From positions 2,852,001 through 2,916,000 of the forward strand of contig JAGVVL010000002.1 of assembly GCA_018287875.1 (NCBI GenBank): a DNA stretch of 64,000 nucleotides. The letters are read 5' to 3'. This stretch comes from Nigrospora sphaerica. Taxonomy: Eukaryota; Ascomycota; Sordariomycetes; Amphisphaeriales; Apiosporaceae. How positions within the stretch are numbered: the stretch's first letter is position 1; each line of letters opens with the position of its first letter. The position numbers and the translations under genes are program-made. The notes under the pieces are model-generated. The model worked only from the letters and a program-made list of their open reading frames with translations. It made no database searches and was not told the origin of the DNA. Of the stretch, positions 9,088-21,200 are shown piece by piece.

Positions 9088-12000
9088 CTAATTCCACTGG
9101 TTCAGACCGGCCCACGGGTCGTGTTGCCCCTGAGGGGCCGCGCTGGCCGGCCCTCCAGAAGACTGGCCCCCGTAGCCGTAGTCCTGCGACGGCTGTCCGT
9201 AGTGCATCGTTTGTTGTGGTCCTATCGGCGGAGGCCCGGGAGGAGGCGGCGGCGGCACAAAACCCGCAGGCATGTACTGGCCTTGTTGCATCTGCATCTG
9301 CATCGGCTGCTGCGGCTGCGGCGGCGGCTGCTGCTGCACATTGCCGTACGTGCTGTACTGATGAGGTTGGAACGATGTCTGCGTGGGCGGCGGCGAAGCA
9401 GGACCCCGTCCGCCCATTCCGAGACCGAAGGTTGTCTGCGTCGAAGGTGGCGACGTGGGCCCCGGGTTCCTGCCCCAGCTGCTCGGATTGTATGCGGCCT
9501 GGCCATAGGGCTGGTGCTGCTGCGGCGCTTGTTGCGGCGCCTGCTGCTGCTGCTGGGCTGGCGGGCTGGAGAAGGATGGGTAGGTGGTTTGCGCCGCCGG
9601 AGGGGACGTCGGGATCTGGTACTGCCCGTTGAAGCTGGTCTGCGGGTAGCGGGGCGTGCTGGGCTGCGTGAAGTTCAGAGGTGCGGGCGTCGGCCTCTGC
9701 GCCGCCGGCTGGGGCGATGTTGACGATGACGGATCGACCGACATGCGCTCCATCAACCCCCGCAACCGCTCGCGTTCCACTTCGGCCTGCTGGCTCTTAT
9801 TGACCGCCTGCTCCTGCTCGATTTGGTTGAGCAGCTGAGCGCCCTCGGACCGCCGGTTGTTGACAAACGTTTCAACGTTCTTCTCCAAGCTGTCCACCGT
9901 CTCTTTCATCTCCGTATACCACCGCTTGGCACTCTGCAGGCCCGCTTCGAGGTCCAGAAATTCTTGGTATGCTCTCTTGTACCGATTCACCACCGAGCTC
10001 CTCTGCCGCTGCATACTCTCGTACTTGCTCTGTTCCGCTCGAACGCGCTTGTCCTGCAGGAGATGGTTGAATGTCCCCGTTAGCTCCTTCATCAGGGAAG
10101 CCTGCTTGTGGTTGGCCTGCAGTAGTCGGTTCTGGTGTGGCCGGAACTTCTCCAACTCGGTTTGAAAGAGCTGCTGCTCGTAACTGGCGATGGATTTCTT
10201 GTTAAGGATTAGGATCTGGGAGATGTCGTCGTTGTGGACCTGCGGCTTCCGTCAGTCGTGTTCCTACGTATCTTTTCTGGGAGGGAGGAGTGGCGCACCT
10301 TTTCCTTCAGGTCCTTAAGCACTTGATTTCTCTCTCTCTTGATAAGGTTGAGTTTCTTGAGAATATCCTCAACCCTGCCGATCTGCTCCATGACACTTGG
10401 GCTCCCATCCTCGAAATCGTCGTCCAGCAGGTTCGGCGCACCGCCGGCCGGGCTCGAGGCAGTGCTGGACCTGGCCTTCACGTGCGCAACAGCCCGCTGA
10501 AACAGGGCGTCGGCGTCGCCACTCTGCGCTGCCGTTCGCATCTCCTCAAAGTCGGCCTCGTTTTGTCGGAACTTGGTGTACAACTGCGCGTCACTCTTTG
10601 CCGCCTCGTCGAGGGCCTCCCGATAATTTCGGATGTTCCGCCGGAGCGTCGTGGTCAGCCGTGAGCTCGGCTGCTGTGTCCACTCGCCCTCGTATTTGGA
10701 TCGCATTTTCTCACACACACTTTCCTCCATATCGAGTTGTTTCGTGCTCCGGTCCAGGACACTTACGATCGCGTCCTTATCTATCTTCAGCGTATCGAAA
10801 ATGGAGATTGGATTTTCGTGCCCGGCAACATCGTCGCACCACGTCCGGAAGTCCTCGTCGGGCATAATGTCCTGATCGAAACCGCCCTTGAGCACCTGCA
10901 ACGCGCCGGGAAGTCGCAGGTAGTCCAGACTCGCGGCCATCTCGCTGTTGGCAAGGTCGACCCTTTCGGTTTCGGCCCGGACCAACTTGGCCTTCTCCTC
11001 GTCATACAGACTTGCCGACTCGGTCACGGCCAGTGGTACGATCTTGGCGAACAGGTCGGGGCCGGTGATCCTCTGTATGTCCTGACCGGCGTACAGTTCA
11101 CTAACAGGGATTGGCTTGGCGGCGGGCAACTTGGCCACGGCGGACAGGCTGGCCTCGGCAGGGACATTCTGGTGGTAGATGTAGTCGTTGTCCTTGGCGA
11201 GCTCCTGTAGCTTGTTCTGAATAGTCGTCAGGTTGCGTTTGACGATATCGGCCAGGATACCCCCGGTTTCCGCGCTCAGGTTCGAGCTCGGAGGCATGGA
11301 GCTGGGGAAGTTGGCGGCGACTTTGTTGGCCTCCTTGGCGGAAGCCTCGGCCACAGCGAGCCGAGCGATGGCAACACCATACTGGCCGGCCTCCTCGTCC
11401 ACCACGGCCTGGTAGTATTGGGCCTGAGAGTTCATGAGGCTGGTTTTGATCTGACCGGCTATCAGTATAGCTGCGCTGAAGGGGCGTGGCCGCAGTGCGG
11501 CGGCGTTCTGCGGGGTTGGCTGTCCCAATGTCATTACTCACCTGTATGAACAGCATCCACACCTTCTCGAAAATGGCCTTCGTCACGTTCTCCTGGACGC
11601 CCTCCAACGCCTGCCCGTACAGATAGCCGGCCTGGCTCGCAAGCTTGGCCAACAGACCAGCCTTTTTCTGGTCTGCCGTCTGCTTCTCGAGAAATATCTC
11701 TTGCGCTTGGGCGAGCGTGATGCTGATAAGTGTCTTGACGGTCTCCCGGCTGAGATCGGACGATGGCGCATGCAGGAAATTCTCGTTTATGTAGGTGAAC
11801 ATGCCTGCGGAAGCCTGAAAAGAGTGGTAGGCGGCCTTGAGGCCGGCCTCTTCGGACCGCGTCTGGTTGGCGGCATGGCAGGACAGGACGGCCGAAATAT
11901 TGAAGATGATGGACGCTTTCTCGAAGGCCAGAGAATACTGCGACGTCGCCTTGTGGGTGAAGGCGTCGAACCACGTGAAGGAGATTTTAATGTGTTGCTC

Positions 12001-12249
12001 ATCGACGGGGAAGCGGAGGTCCAGCAGCTCGAGCTGGCCGTAGTACCGGTACAGCAGGTCGCGTCCGGCGGTGCTGTCCTTGCCTGCGCCTCTCATATCC
12101 TGCCGTAGGCGGTTGAGGGTCGCACATTCCTCGGCGTAGCGCTCGGGGTCATCTCCGTAGGTGTCTCGAATGTAGGCCTTGAGGGGGGAGACCCAGTCAA
12201 TCTCGTTGGTGGCCTTGAGCGGCACCGAGATCATGGGCATCTGGGTCAT
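9088..12249 (-). CDS. BRO1: BRO1 domain vacuolar protein-sorting protein (ALIX family)
   Basis: Three exons read 12249-11542, 11450-10299 and 10239-9088 (minus), giving 1003 residues. The introns are 91 bp (GTGAGT donor, GGTCAG acceptor) and 59 bp (GTGCGC donor, CCGCAG acceptor), both phase 0. The N-terminal BRO1 domain begins MISVPLKATNEIDW and contains the characteristic DTYGDDPERYAEEC and HIKISFTWFDA segments. The middle is a coiled-coil V domain (exon 2 to early exon 3). The C-terminus is Pro/Gln-rich with repeated SPPxTQT(S/T)F motifs and ends in GLNQWN. BRO1 binds ESCRT-III, recruits the deubiquitinase Doa4 and supports cargo sorting into multivesicular bodies at endosomes. Length and architecture are normal for the family. 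The ATG at 12249 was chosen because it directly precedes the conserved N-terminus. Confidence 0.95.
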
Positions 12250-14533
12250 GGCGGCGGTTGTGTCGTGCCGGTGCCTGGTCGCGATCGGGCGGGGGGAGGA
12301 CACGCAATGGGCCGTGTCACCAAGGACTGCGTAGTGTTTGTCTCCCCTTCAGGCACACTGGATCGGCTTCTGGCGGCGGCAAGGACACGGTCTTCCCGGC
12401 AGCTTGCGGCACGCGGGCGCGGTTCCCAACTACAAATGGCGGGTTGGCGGCAGTCGTCGGATCGTGGGGCAGCGCGGGGCGAACGGCATTCGCTTCGGGG
12501 CAACGACACGGCGAAACGAATAAAATGGCGCGGCGGCGGCGGCGCTGATCACCACCGACGGAGTCGTGGGCACGTTTCTGGCTGGCGGAAACGAGAATCA
12601 AGCAGCAGCGTGATCGGGAAGCAGGGCCATGCTGTCGTTCATTCAGTCGAAGGTGAAGGCGGGTGTAGGTAGCGGGACTGGGCGAACAAGCTGAAGGCCC
12701 ACGACGGGGCGTTGGTGGGTTTGGCCCGTCAGTGGCCGGGGATGACGGCAGTGCTTTCAAGCTTCGCCAGGTACCTCATAACCCGAACCAAACCACGGCT
12801 TTGCTTGCTGGCATGGGCTCCAACTCCAACATGCGACACCGATGACCAGCCGCTGAAGAACCGGGGGTTCCTATACCTGGCGGTTATATCAACGCCAGGC
12901 CAAAGTACTGCCCACAATGCTCGGAGAGGGTGGCCCAAGCAGGAGGTAGTTGGGATAGAATAGCCGCCGACCTCCAATCTCGTGGCTGCTGCACCATGGC
13001 AACTCCAACTTTTAGGCCCATTTCGTGGAACCGGCGTCGCTTATTAGACTGGGAAGTCGGTGGGATGGCGGGGGGGTTTTCCTGTATGTGTGCGGTACGA
13101 ATCGCTCACCTGCGTTGCAGCACAATCCATACCCCTCTTTCCTCTCCATCAGGTAGCTAATGTAGCTACCTTAGGCCGTAGGTAGGGGCTACATATGTAC
13201 CTACATGTAGGTACATACATACATAGTGGAAGAATACGGGCATATACCCTCTTACCTACATGCATAGATGTTCGAAACAAACGTTGAAGGTGGTAGTACT
13301 GACCCAGGTATCGCGGCCTGAGATGCGGCCAGCTGTTTAAAATGATGAGCATGACAAGGATCTATTAACAAATCTACCTAGCCAGCATCCATATGCAAGG
13401 CATGTTATAAGAGAGGCTCTTGCCAACAGCATGGACAGACAGTACTATCTGACCGAGAACTATAAGAAACCCGGGAAACCCGTCGATATCCCACGTCTGC
13501 TGCCCACTGCCCATTGCCCACCACACTGGCGGTCAAGAATGTGACTGCGTCGGAGGAAAAAAAGCGTACGGCTGTACATCAGCCCAATCTCACCCTCGGG
13601 CTTTGCAACCCAGTCGACACTTGGGCGACCCATCCCCACGCCCACCTCATCGTACAACAACACGTTGGGCACCGCTAATTGCCGCAGTAAGATGCGATGC
13701 ACCCTCGCGGGTCGGCCGGTCTCTCCGTGCAGCCCAGCAGCCGCCCGCAGGTTTCTAGATTCCACGTGGCAACTTTTACAACTTTCATAGTAGCAGCAGC
13801 CGCTGGGAGGCCGACTTCCGTTTCCGCCGGCCGCCCGTTGTCGTTTCCCGTCGACTTGTCTCCCAAGGCCGCTAAGAACAGGCCTCGTCTTCGTAGGTAC
13901 ACAAGTACGCATGTGATATAGCCCACTCGTGCTCGGAGAGGCCATTTCTCCCTTCCCATTGGCCAATCCTCAACATCCCACGCACTCAATATCGACAGGG
14001 TTGGTCAGCAGTAGGGCGGCTAAAGGTGACCCCTCCCAGACAGTTAGATAACGGCAGGTTGGCAGTCTACAAAGCGTCAAACCTGCTGTCCCAGGTCTCC
14101 AGCTCATGGCCCTCGACAGCGTCGCTCCTGTACAGCCGGTAGAGACTGGCATTTCGCTCATACATGTGGGGTTTATCTGAAATGTAGAGGGGGGTTGCCA
14201 ACTTGGCTACGTGCCCAGTTCATATGGATTAATGTACAGTAAATATGAGAGAAACCCGACCACAGCTTCTGAGGCGCGTTGCTAACCCAGGGCCAGGCGC
14301 CTGGATTGCTGACTGGCTAAGTAGCAGGCGCCTGGGGAGAGCCAACGGCATCCTCAGCAGAGCGCGCCCCATTCCGTGGCCAAAGCCCCCGCAGTCTATG
14401 CCTCTAGATTTAGGTAAGGCAGGTAGTCGTATCAAGGGTGCTGCATGCCATCAACGGTATGGTACATATTTCGTAACCTCGTCCTAATCAAACACGCTTG
14501 GAAGGGTTGGTCATTCTGACCTGAGCTGGCACC
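12250..14533. other. Intergenic, no supported gene
   Basis: About 2.3 kb between BRO1 start and MDJ1 stop. Open frames are short and lack recognisable motifs. Contains a TAGGTA/TACATACATA island at about 13150-13265 and paired 12-bp palindromes at 14293-14334 (separate entry). Confidence 0.5.
14293..14334. repeat. Pair of GCGC-centred palindromes forming a possible hairpin
   Basis: CCAGGCGCCTGG at 14293-14304 is repeated as CAGGCGCCTG at 14325-14334. Each is self-complementary and the two can also pair with each other as an 11-bp stem with a roughly 20-base loop. The pair lies about 200 bp beyond the MDJ1 stop, so it may be part of that transcript's 3' end or a dimeric protein-binding site. 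Function unknown. Confidence 0.55.
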
Positions 14534-16268
14534 TTATTTAGCATCGTCGTCCTTTTTCTTCTTCTCCGAGCTGTCCTCTGTGGTCGACTCTTCGCCTGAT
14601 GCCGGTTTCTGGTGAGCTGGGTGGTTCGTCAGGTTGTGCCAGATGGACTTGAGGAAGCCCTCGTTCCTGTGCGTGGCTGGGTCATCGTCCTTGCTGGCAG
14701 GCCCGCCGGATCCGGAGCTGTATGTGATAGGTTTTAGCGGATGCGACCGCACGGCAGCAGGGCGCGTCGGTACTCACCCAGGCATCTTGACGTTCATGAT
14801 CCGCTTGGCCGTCTTGTCGCCCATCTCGTCCGCGAGCATCTCCACGATGGTCCTCTGGTTGGCCGAAAGGTATTTCGGCATCTGGACGCGGTACTCAACC
14901 TTGAGGTCACCGGCGCCACCACGGCGGCCGCCCAGCTTCTTCATGCCCATGCCGCTCAGAGTGATCTTGTCGCCCGTACTCGTACCTGTTGCGACCTTTA
15001 CATTGACTTCGCCATCCAAAGTCGGCACCGTTACCTCACCACCTAGCAGGGCCGTTGTCAACGGAAGGTTCGCGGTGTAGAGAATGTCGGAGCCGGATCG
15101 TTTGAACTTGGGGTCGGGGGCGACGCGCACGAACACGTAGAGATCGCCGCGCGCCGTCTTGATGTTCGGGTCCGCCGCCTGGCCAGTAACAGGGGCATCG
15201 CCCTCGCCATCCACCCGCAGCCTCATACCGTCCTCTATGCCGCCCGGGATGTCCACCGTGATGGTTTTGCGCTCTCTGACGACCCCGTTGCCGGCGCAGG
15301 ACCGGCACTCGGATCCCCGCGGCGCAACTTGACCGGCTCCCTTGCAGGACGAACACGTCGACGCCATCTGGAATCCTCCCGTCATGAAGTGCACCTGGGT
15401 GCCAGTTCCTCCGCAAGATCGGCACTCGGTCCGTTTCGTGCCCGGCTTCGAGCCGGTTCCGGAACAGGTGTTGCACGATACCATGGGATGTATCGTGATG
15501 GTTTTGCTGGTTCCCTTGGCCGCTTCCATGAACGATATGCTGGCCTGGACCTCGATGTTCTCTCCCACCATGATTTCCTGTTGAAACGGATTGCGGCCGC
15601 GGCGGCCGCCGCCAGCGCCGCCGAATGGGTTACCTCCAGCAGCGCCGGAAAAGGCTGAAAACAAATCGTCGAAGTTGATGTTGGCACCGAACCCTCCCTG
15701 AGAGCCAAAGCCGCCGAAACCCGAGAACGGGTGGCCGCCCCCGAAGGGATTGCCGCCTCCGGGCTGCGGTCCTCCGTTGGGGTCGAACCCGGCCGCGCCA
15801 AATTGGTCGTATTGCTCTTTCTTTTTCGGGTCGGAGAGGATCTCGTACGCGGACTGGATTTCGCCGAACTTGTCTTTGGCTGCTGGGTCTTTGTTGGTGT
15901 CGGGGTGAAACTTCTTGGCCAGCCCGTAGTAGGCCTTCTTGATTTCGCCCGCCGAGGCGGTTTTGCTCACGCCGAGGGTTTTGTACGGATCGGATACGGC
16001 TAACGACCTGGGCGTCGCATGGAAGGCCTGGATGCGTGTAAGTTTAGAATCTTCGGCGCGCTTGGGCTGGAGGGGTACCTACTCTACGGTGCCATAGCGG
16101 CTGCGTGACAGGCTTCGCAGGTCGCCCTGCGATGGTAACCAGCGGTCTCGCGCTCGCGGGCGCGCGCTTGCGGATCGTGTCCCGCAACCTCTGTCTTTTA
16201 CAAATCTGGACTGGTGATAGCAATCGCGACGGTAGCGCCGCCGCTTTGGTTGCAGCAGTAGAATTCAT
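14534..16268 (-). CDS. MDJ1: Mitochondrial DnaJ/Hsp40 co-chaperone
   Basis: Three exons: 16268-16083, 16027-14778 and 14717-14534 (minus), 539 residues. Intron 1 is 55 bp (GTAGGT donor, TTCTAAAC branch, ATCCAG acceptor, phase 0); intron 2 is 60 bp (GTGAGT donor, TACAG acceptor, phase 2). The N-terminus is Arg/Ser/Ala-rich without acidic residues, ending [21 protein letters not shown], a classic mitochondrial targeting sequence. The J domain follows with HPD at residues 103-105, then a Gly/Phe-rich linker, four CxxCxGxG zinc motifs and the C-terminal substrate-binding barrels. The last exon encodes a charged Ser/Glu/Lys/Asp tail. MDJ1 stimulates matrix Hsp70 (Ssc1) in protein folding and mtDNA maintenance. 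Type I DnaJ architecture is complete. Confidence 0.95.
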
Positions 16269-17661
16269 CGTGATTCTGGGGGTCGGCTGAAGGGAAGCTG
16301 AAGCATGACAGGCTGGTCCAAAATGCAACAAATCAGTTACGCGAATTGCTGTTGGCGAGCTTTGCTATGGATTAGATAGAGTTCGTCAGGATCGTGAAGT
16401 GACTGGAAGCATCCAAACTTTTTTCCCCTCGAAGGCCTGGGTCGACGGCGCTGCTAGTTATTCCGACGTAGTCTAACACGGATACGGAGCTCGGGCACGA
16501 CCTGCGTACCTGGACCTTCAAGTGCACACCACAGCCACCAAAAGGTAGCGGTCGTTCAGAGGCGACACATCGGTCCAGGTTGTCGTATGGCCTATTATTT
16601 ATTGCCTTGACAGCTTGCATACATGCCCATTCGCATCCTCCCCCCGTACATAGGATGCTCAACTCAATTTCCGGACGCCACTTGAGGTCTTGGGCGGCAG
16701 AGCAACTTTCGGTGTACACAAAGTAACCCGTATCTGAGTATATTTCTACCAACCCCGGGTAAGGTACGCGAGCAAGTTGGGCGCCAGATGTATTTCAGCC
16801 ACCACATAGAAGTGCCGTGTAAACACAGCGTAACACCTAGTTGACTAGCATCGAGGATGTGCTTGATAGCTTACCATTGCGATGATGAGCGCGATGGGAT
16901 AGTCGGTAGATAGCTAGGACCGTTAGAATATTCATTTACCGGTCATTTTATCTATGGGCTTCTATGAGCTCGCCTGTGCCACTTTTCTGCCGGGGTAAAA
17001 GTACGTACTCAATTTCTCGACAAGTCGACGTCAGTCACCCCCCCAGATATGCACTCCACGAAGCTTCGCGACAAACGGGGATGCAAGCGTTCCAGTGTGG
17101 AATATGGGTGCTTATTACATAGCGCCCGGGGGGAATCCGCCAATCTTGGTGGATCAGGACTTAACGGTGATTACCGAACGATAAGAGAGCCGATCGCGAC
17201 GCGAATTTGCCGAAGAGCGTCATTGGTAAGATGTGTCACTTATGCGGCGACACAACCAGCTGGTGGATAATAATTGTGTGTGATGATCCTCTGGCCCTTG
17301 CAGACTGTGGGAGGCAGCGTGCTGGCTGTCTATGAAAAACCAATATCACATAGGGGCCATGCTTATACTAGGCAGGATACTGTATACATGGATTGGCTCG
17401 CCTCCATGCTAGGGTCCTCTACTCGAGTAATCTATATGATTGAAACCTGCGATCGCTTGATTGTACCTTGCCGTAGTGGTCAATACCCAACGCCGATACT
17501 CCAACGGATAAAAATTTCCCAGGCCCTAAAGTGAATGCGATGCGGTACAGGTGATGCACCCAGCCCCAGATATGCGCCCATCCCTCTACAAAAGCGAGAG
17601 GGGATATAAACAAGAATTAAATGGAGAGTTCCCCCGTGCGTCGTTAGGATCCGAGTCGTCG
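16269..17661. other. Intergenic, no supported gene
   Basis: About 1.4 kb between MDJ1 start and the SAP30-like stop. Only short frames; one minus-strand frame (16372-16752, 126 codons) has no motif and is not supported. Nothing else recognised. Confidence 0.5.
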
Positions 17662-18289
17662 TCATGGCATGGGCGAGGCGTGTGGTTTTTTTTTGTTGAT
17701 TCGTGGTCTGGATACGCCCGGATTGCGCACCCTGTGAAGGAAGCCGACGACAATCTCGTTCTCCTGAATGCCCTGCCCATTGAAGTGCTTTCTGACGACC
17801 TGGGCAAGTTCTTCTTTGGTCTGTCGTCGATACTGCGATCTCCTCGCCATGGTGGGGGACTGAAGGCCGATACCGGGCCGTGAAAGAACCATGTGGTGGT
17901 AGCTGTTGGCAAAGGCCGTGGGGGTGTCGAGGCGAAACTCGCGTCTATAGTCGTGGAGAACATCGCGATCGAAGGTCGACCAGCGCAGCTATAAGAGACA
18001 GTCAGCCAGGGGCCAGGTAAAGACTGCGGTCGAAAGTCGGGCATCTTACCCCTGGTGGACTGGCAGGTTGTGCGACGGGAGCGTCTACCATTGCAGTCGG
18101 TGACTGGCCGTTCGCTGTGGCTGAGGCCTTGGTCACGTCCCGCAACTGGGTCCCTGTGGAACTGGCGACACGCCGAAGCTTGCCGCTCGTCTGATGATCT
18201 TTGTGCGAGCCATGGCCGTTGCGCTCTTTGACGCTCGCCGTCTCCGATTTGGAGTCGTCGTGGTTCGGTTTGGATTTGGCAGGAGGCAT
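17662..18289 (-). CDS. SAP30-like Sin3-binding protein (histone deacetylase complex subunit)
   Basis: Two exons, 18289-18050 and 17988-17662 (minus), 188 residues. The intron is 61 bp with a GTAAGA donor and CTTATAG acceptor, phase 0. The N-terminal exon is charged and low-complexity (MPPAKSKPNHDDSKSETAS), as in fungal orthologues. The second exon opens with LRWSTFDRDVLHDYRRE, then TPTAFANSYHHMVL, SPTMARRSQYRRQTKEEL and VRKHFNGQGIQENEIVVGFLHRVR, which corresponds to the Sin3-binding helical domain of SAP30. SAP30 bridges Sin3 and Rpd3/HDAC1 in nuclear co-repressor complexes. After FLHRVR the frame runs into a Lys/Pro-rich tail (INKKKPHASPMP); a further intron starting at the GTGCGC after FLHR cannot be excluded, so the last about 20 residues are uncertain. 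Confidence 0.78.
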
Positions 18290-21200
18290 TGGGAGGTATT
18301 GGGAGGTAGGTGGGACGGGCGATCAAGACGACGAGGGTCGGGCGGTCCAAGAGGAGGTAGTAGGTGGGAGGAGAAGCCGGGCTGGAGGCGCCGGTACACT
18401 GAGTTTTGAACGGGGGCGGTGGACAAGCTACGTGATGGAACGGCGGCTGGTGCGAGACAGAACTCCTGACAATTGGTTAGAGAGGAGTCGAGGGCCAGAT
18501 CCATGCATCATCGGCGCGGGTTGCGTGCGGGCAGCGAGTGGATGTGGATGCTGGCGTGTGTGTGTGTGGGTATGTGTGTGTGTGGGCAGGATAGTCGAGC
18601 AGAGAAGCAAAGACTGGAAGAAAGAGAGGGCTGCCCTCTTTGCCCACTACTAACATCCAGCCTCACCCGTCATTTGGGAGCAAAAAAGAGGAGGTACCGG
18701 GATGGAGCAGCGGTGGTGAACAGCCCGTATGTGCTGCACCCACTCCATGACCGCCAGTCAGCGCAAGACGGCGAGCTAAATCCCACAGCCTGCGAATGGG
18801 AAATTTTCGGAGGGTCCAAGGTCCAGCATGCGCGAGTGACCAATGACCTCATTGTGCCCTCTCCACCCTCGGCCAGGCCAGTCGGACTTCATTGGAGACC
18901 AGGCGCCTGTGGCCCGTGTGCCTTGCCTTAGCTCATCAGTCGAATCAGGCAATCCAGGGTCCCTCGCGCCCCATCCCCAAAGCTTAAAGACAGCCATACG
19001 GGGCAAAACGGGTGACGGGGAATGCGTTACAAACCTTAAGGGAAGGGCGGATGTCAGCAAGACAGCCTCTTCCAACGTAGCCCTGCGCCTTGCCTAGATA
19101 AGCTTTCCGGGAGCTTGATGTTCGTAGCGACCGCCGGACCGCCGGTTTCCTGTGAGAGTGGGTTCGGTGTCTCATCGTGGCTGCGTTCTGTTCATGGCCC
19201 AGACGATACCACTCCAACCCTCCATGGCTCCGATGGATGACGTGAACGGGTAGCCCATCTGGCCCGGCAGGCGACTCCATGTATGCAAAGATACCTTAAA
19301 CACACCCGTGGCGAGCCATGCCGCGGGCGCGAGGGATTGGTGTGGTCAAGTACGTACTTTTTTCGTAAAGAGCTCTTGCCGACATGGAACCGGTAGGCGA
19401 AGAATCTACCCACATCATGTGGCTGCTTTCTTGCGGCTCAGAACCTAGAACGACTTGACATTACAAGAAGAGCATTTGGATACATAAACGCCATGAACTC
19501 ACGCCTGCTTGATCGCGTCGATATAGTTTTCTGTAGGTTGCCTCGGAGCCCTCCGCTTGGAACGGCCCCACGTATTGAAGCGCGACATCCTCGTGGCCGC
19601 TACCAGCAAAAAACCAGCCCGACGTGAGGTCCTGTCGGCTTTTTTTGTCCTTCCTTTCTCCTCCTTTTCCCCTTCCAACAAAAACCTCTACTTGCTACAG
19701 CTGGAAACCAATTACCCAATGGGCGAAGCTGCATGTTTCTCGCAGTGACGAGGCAGTTTCAGCGAAAACTCGCCTTTAGCCCGGCCCGCATTGTCGATTG
19801 CGCCGTGGCGGTCTAGGCCCGTCGTCATTTACAGGGGACAAAGGGGTAGGGTTTGCGATACGTTAAAACGGTAGGGCGGGAGGTTGTAAAATGGCCCCCC
19901 AGCTCCGTATTTGCCACATCGTCCACAGAGCATTCCGTAGGGTGTGGTATCCAGTTGCCACCTGGGACGAAACACTCCTCTCCTCGGCTTCAACCGCCCC
20001 GAAAAGCGGGAGACACTGGTAAGTAGACATGAAAAAAAAGCGATTTGGCATTGGTTGGGCAGGGAAGCGGTCAAGCCACAAAGGATACCAGTGAGGTAGG
20101 TGATCATGAACGCTTCGAAGACGATTCTAGCGTAGTTTAGAGGGCGAAGGGGGGATGAAAAGCAAGTTAATCAGGACGCCACCTAGGTATCTATTCTGTT
20201 CTGGCAGGTAAAAGCGCGCACGCCCATCAAGGATAGCCCTGGCCGTGCACCGCCCGGCTGGGCCAAGGCGACCAGCGACAATAACAAACAAGGAAGAATA
20301 AAAAAAAGGTTTCGCCTCGGGGACCCGACCTACGCTTGTGACTTTCCGCCAAACCCCACGCTGAACCATTCCGCTGGGATTCATTCATCACTTCAGGACA
20401 GTCCCATAATCCTACAGGTCATCCGTATATTCACTACAACTATCTGCTCGCCAGGTCAGTTGAGTAAAACCCATGAGTATCTAGGTGAGCACACTGCCAG
20501 TATGGAGCCTCCCTGTGTCTCTTTGCATGTATTCGTGCTCATGTTCCTCACTCAATTGCTTGATGACAATGGAACGCGCAGTTAACTGTTGACTGTTTCC
20601 AGCGCAGTTTCCGTTGCCTGGGCTTTCCAGACGGCAAAGCCGAGTACTTAAGTAAGTGCTTAAGTAAAGAGGCACTAACCTAACCTACCTGGGTACATAC
20701 CTCTTACAAATACATCTCCATCTCGGAACGACCACCCCGCTCGCCCCCGTGCCCTACTCCGATATCCACCTACCGCCTTGCCGCTGCCAGGTACGCGCTG
20801 AAAGTATGTATGTGATGAATACCGGTAATAAGAAACCGACCAGAGTGCTGGCGAACAAAGAAGTACTTTACTGGCCATTGGTCTGTGGCCAAAACCCACC
20901 TCCCCTTCAAACTCACAGGGGCATCCCTTACACGCCCCGGGCTAGCTCCAGAATCCGTGCGGCACCGGCTCTCCGCTCGGTGTCCATTGTTTAGGCTGGC
21001 AGACCTGAGCCCTGTACCTACGGGCCGAGCGTCTCATGTACTGGCGGAGGTCTCCCGTGCTACGAATGCGCAGGAGGATTGCCCTCGTCTGCCTGCTGCC
21101 CTGTAAGTGAACGTGGAGGTCCTCCCTCGGTCTTCGTTCCGGTTGACCTGCAGGCAACCCTGTAAGCACGGTGGCCGAAACTGTCCGGCATCGTTTCTTT

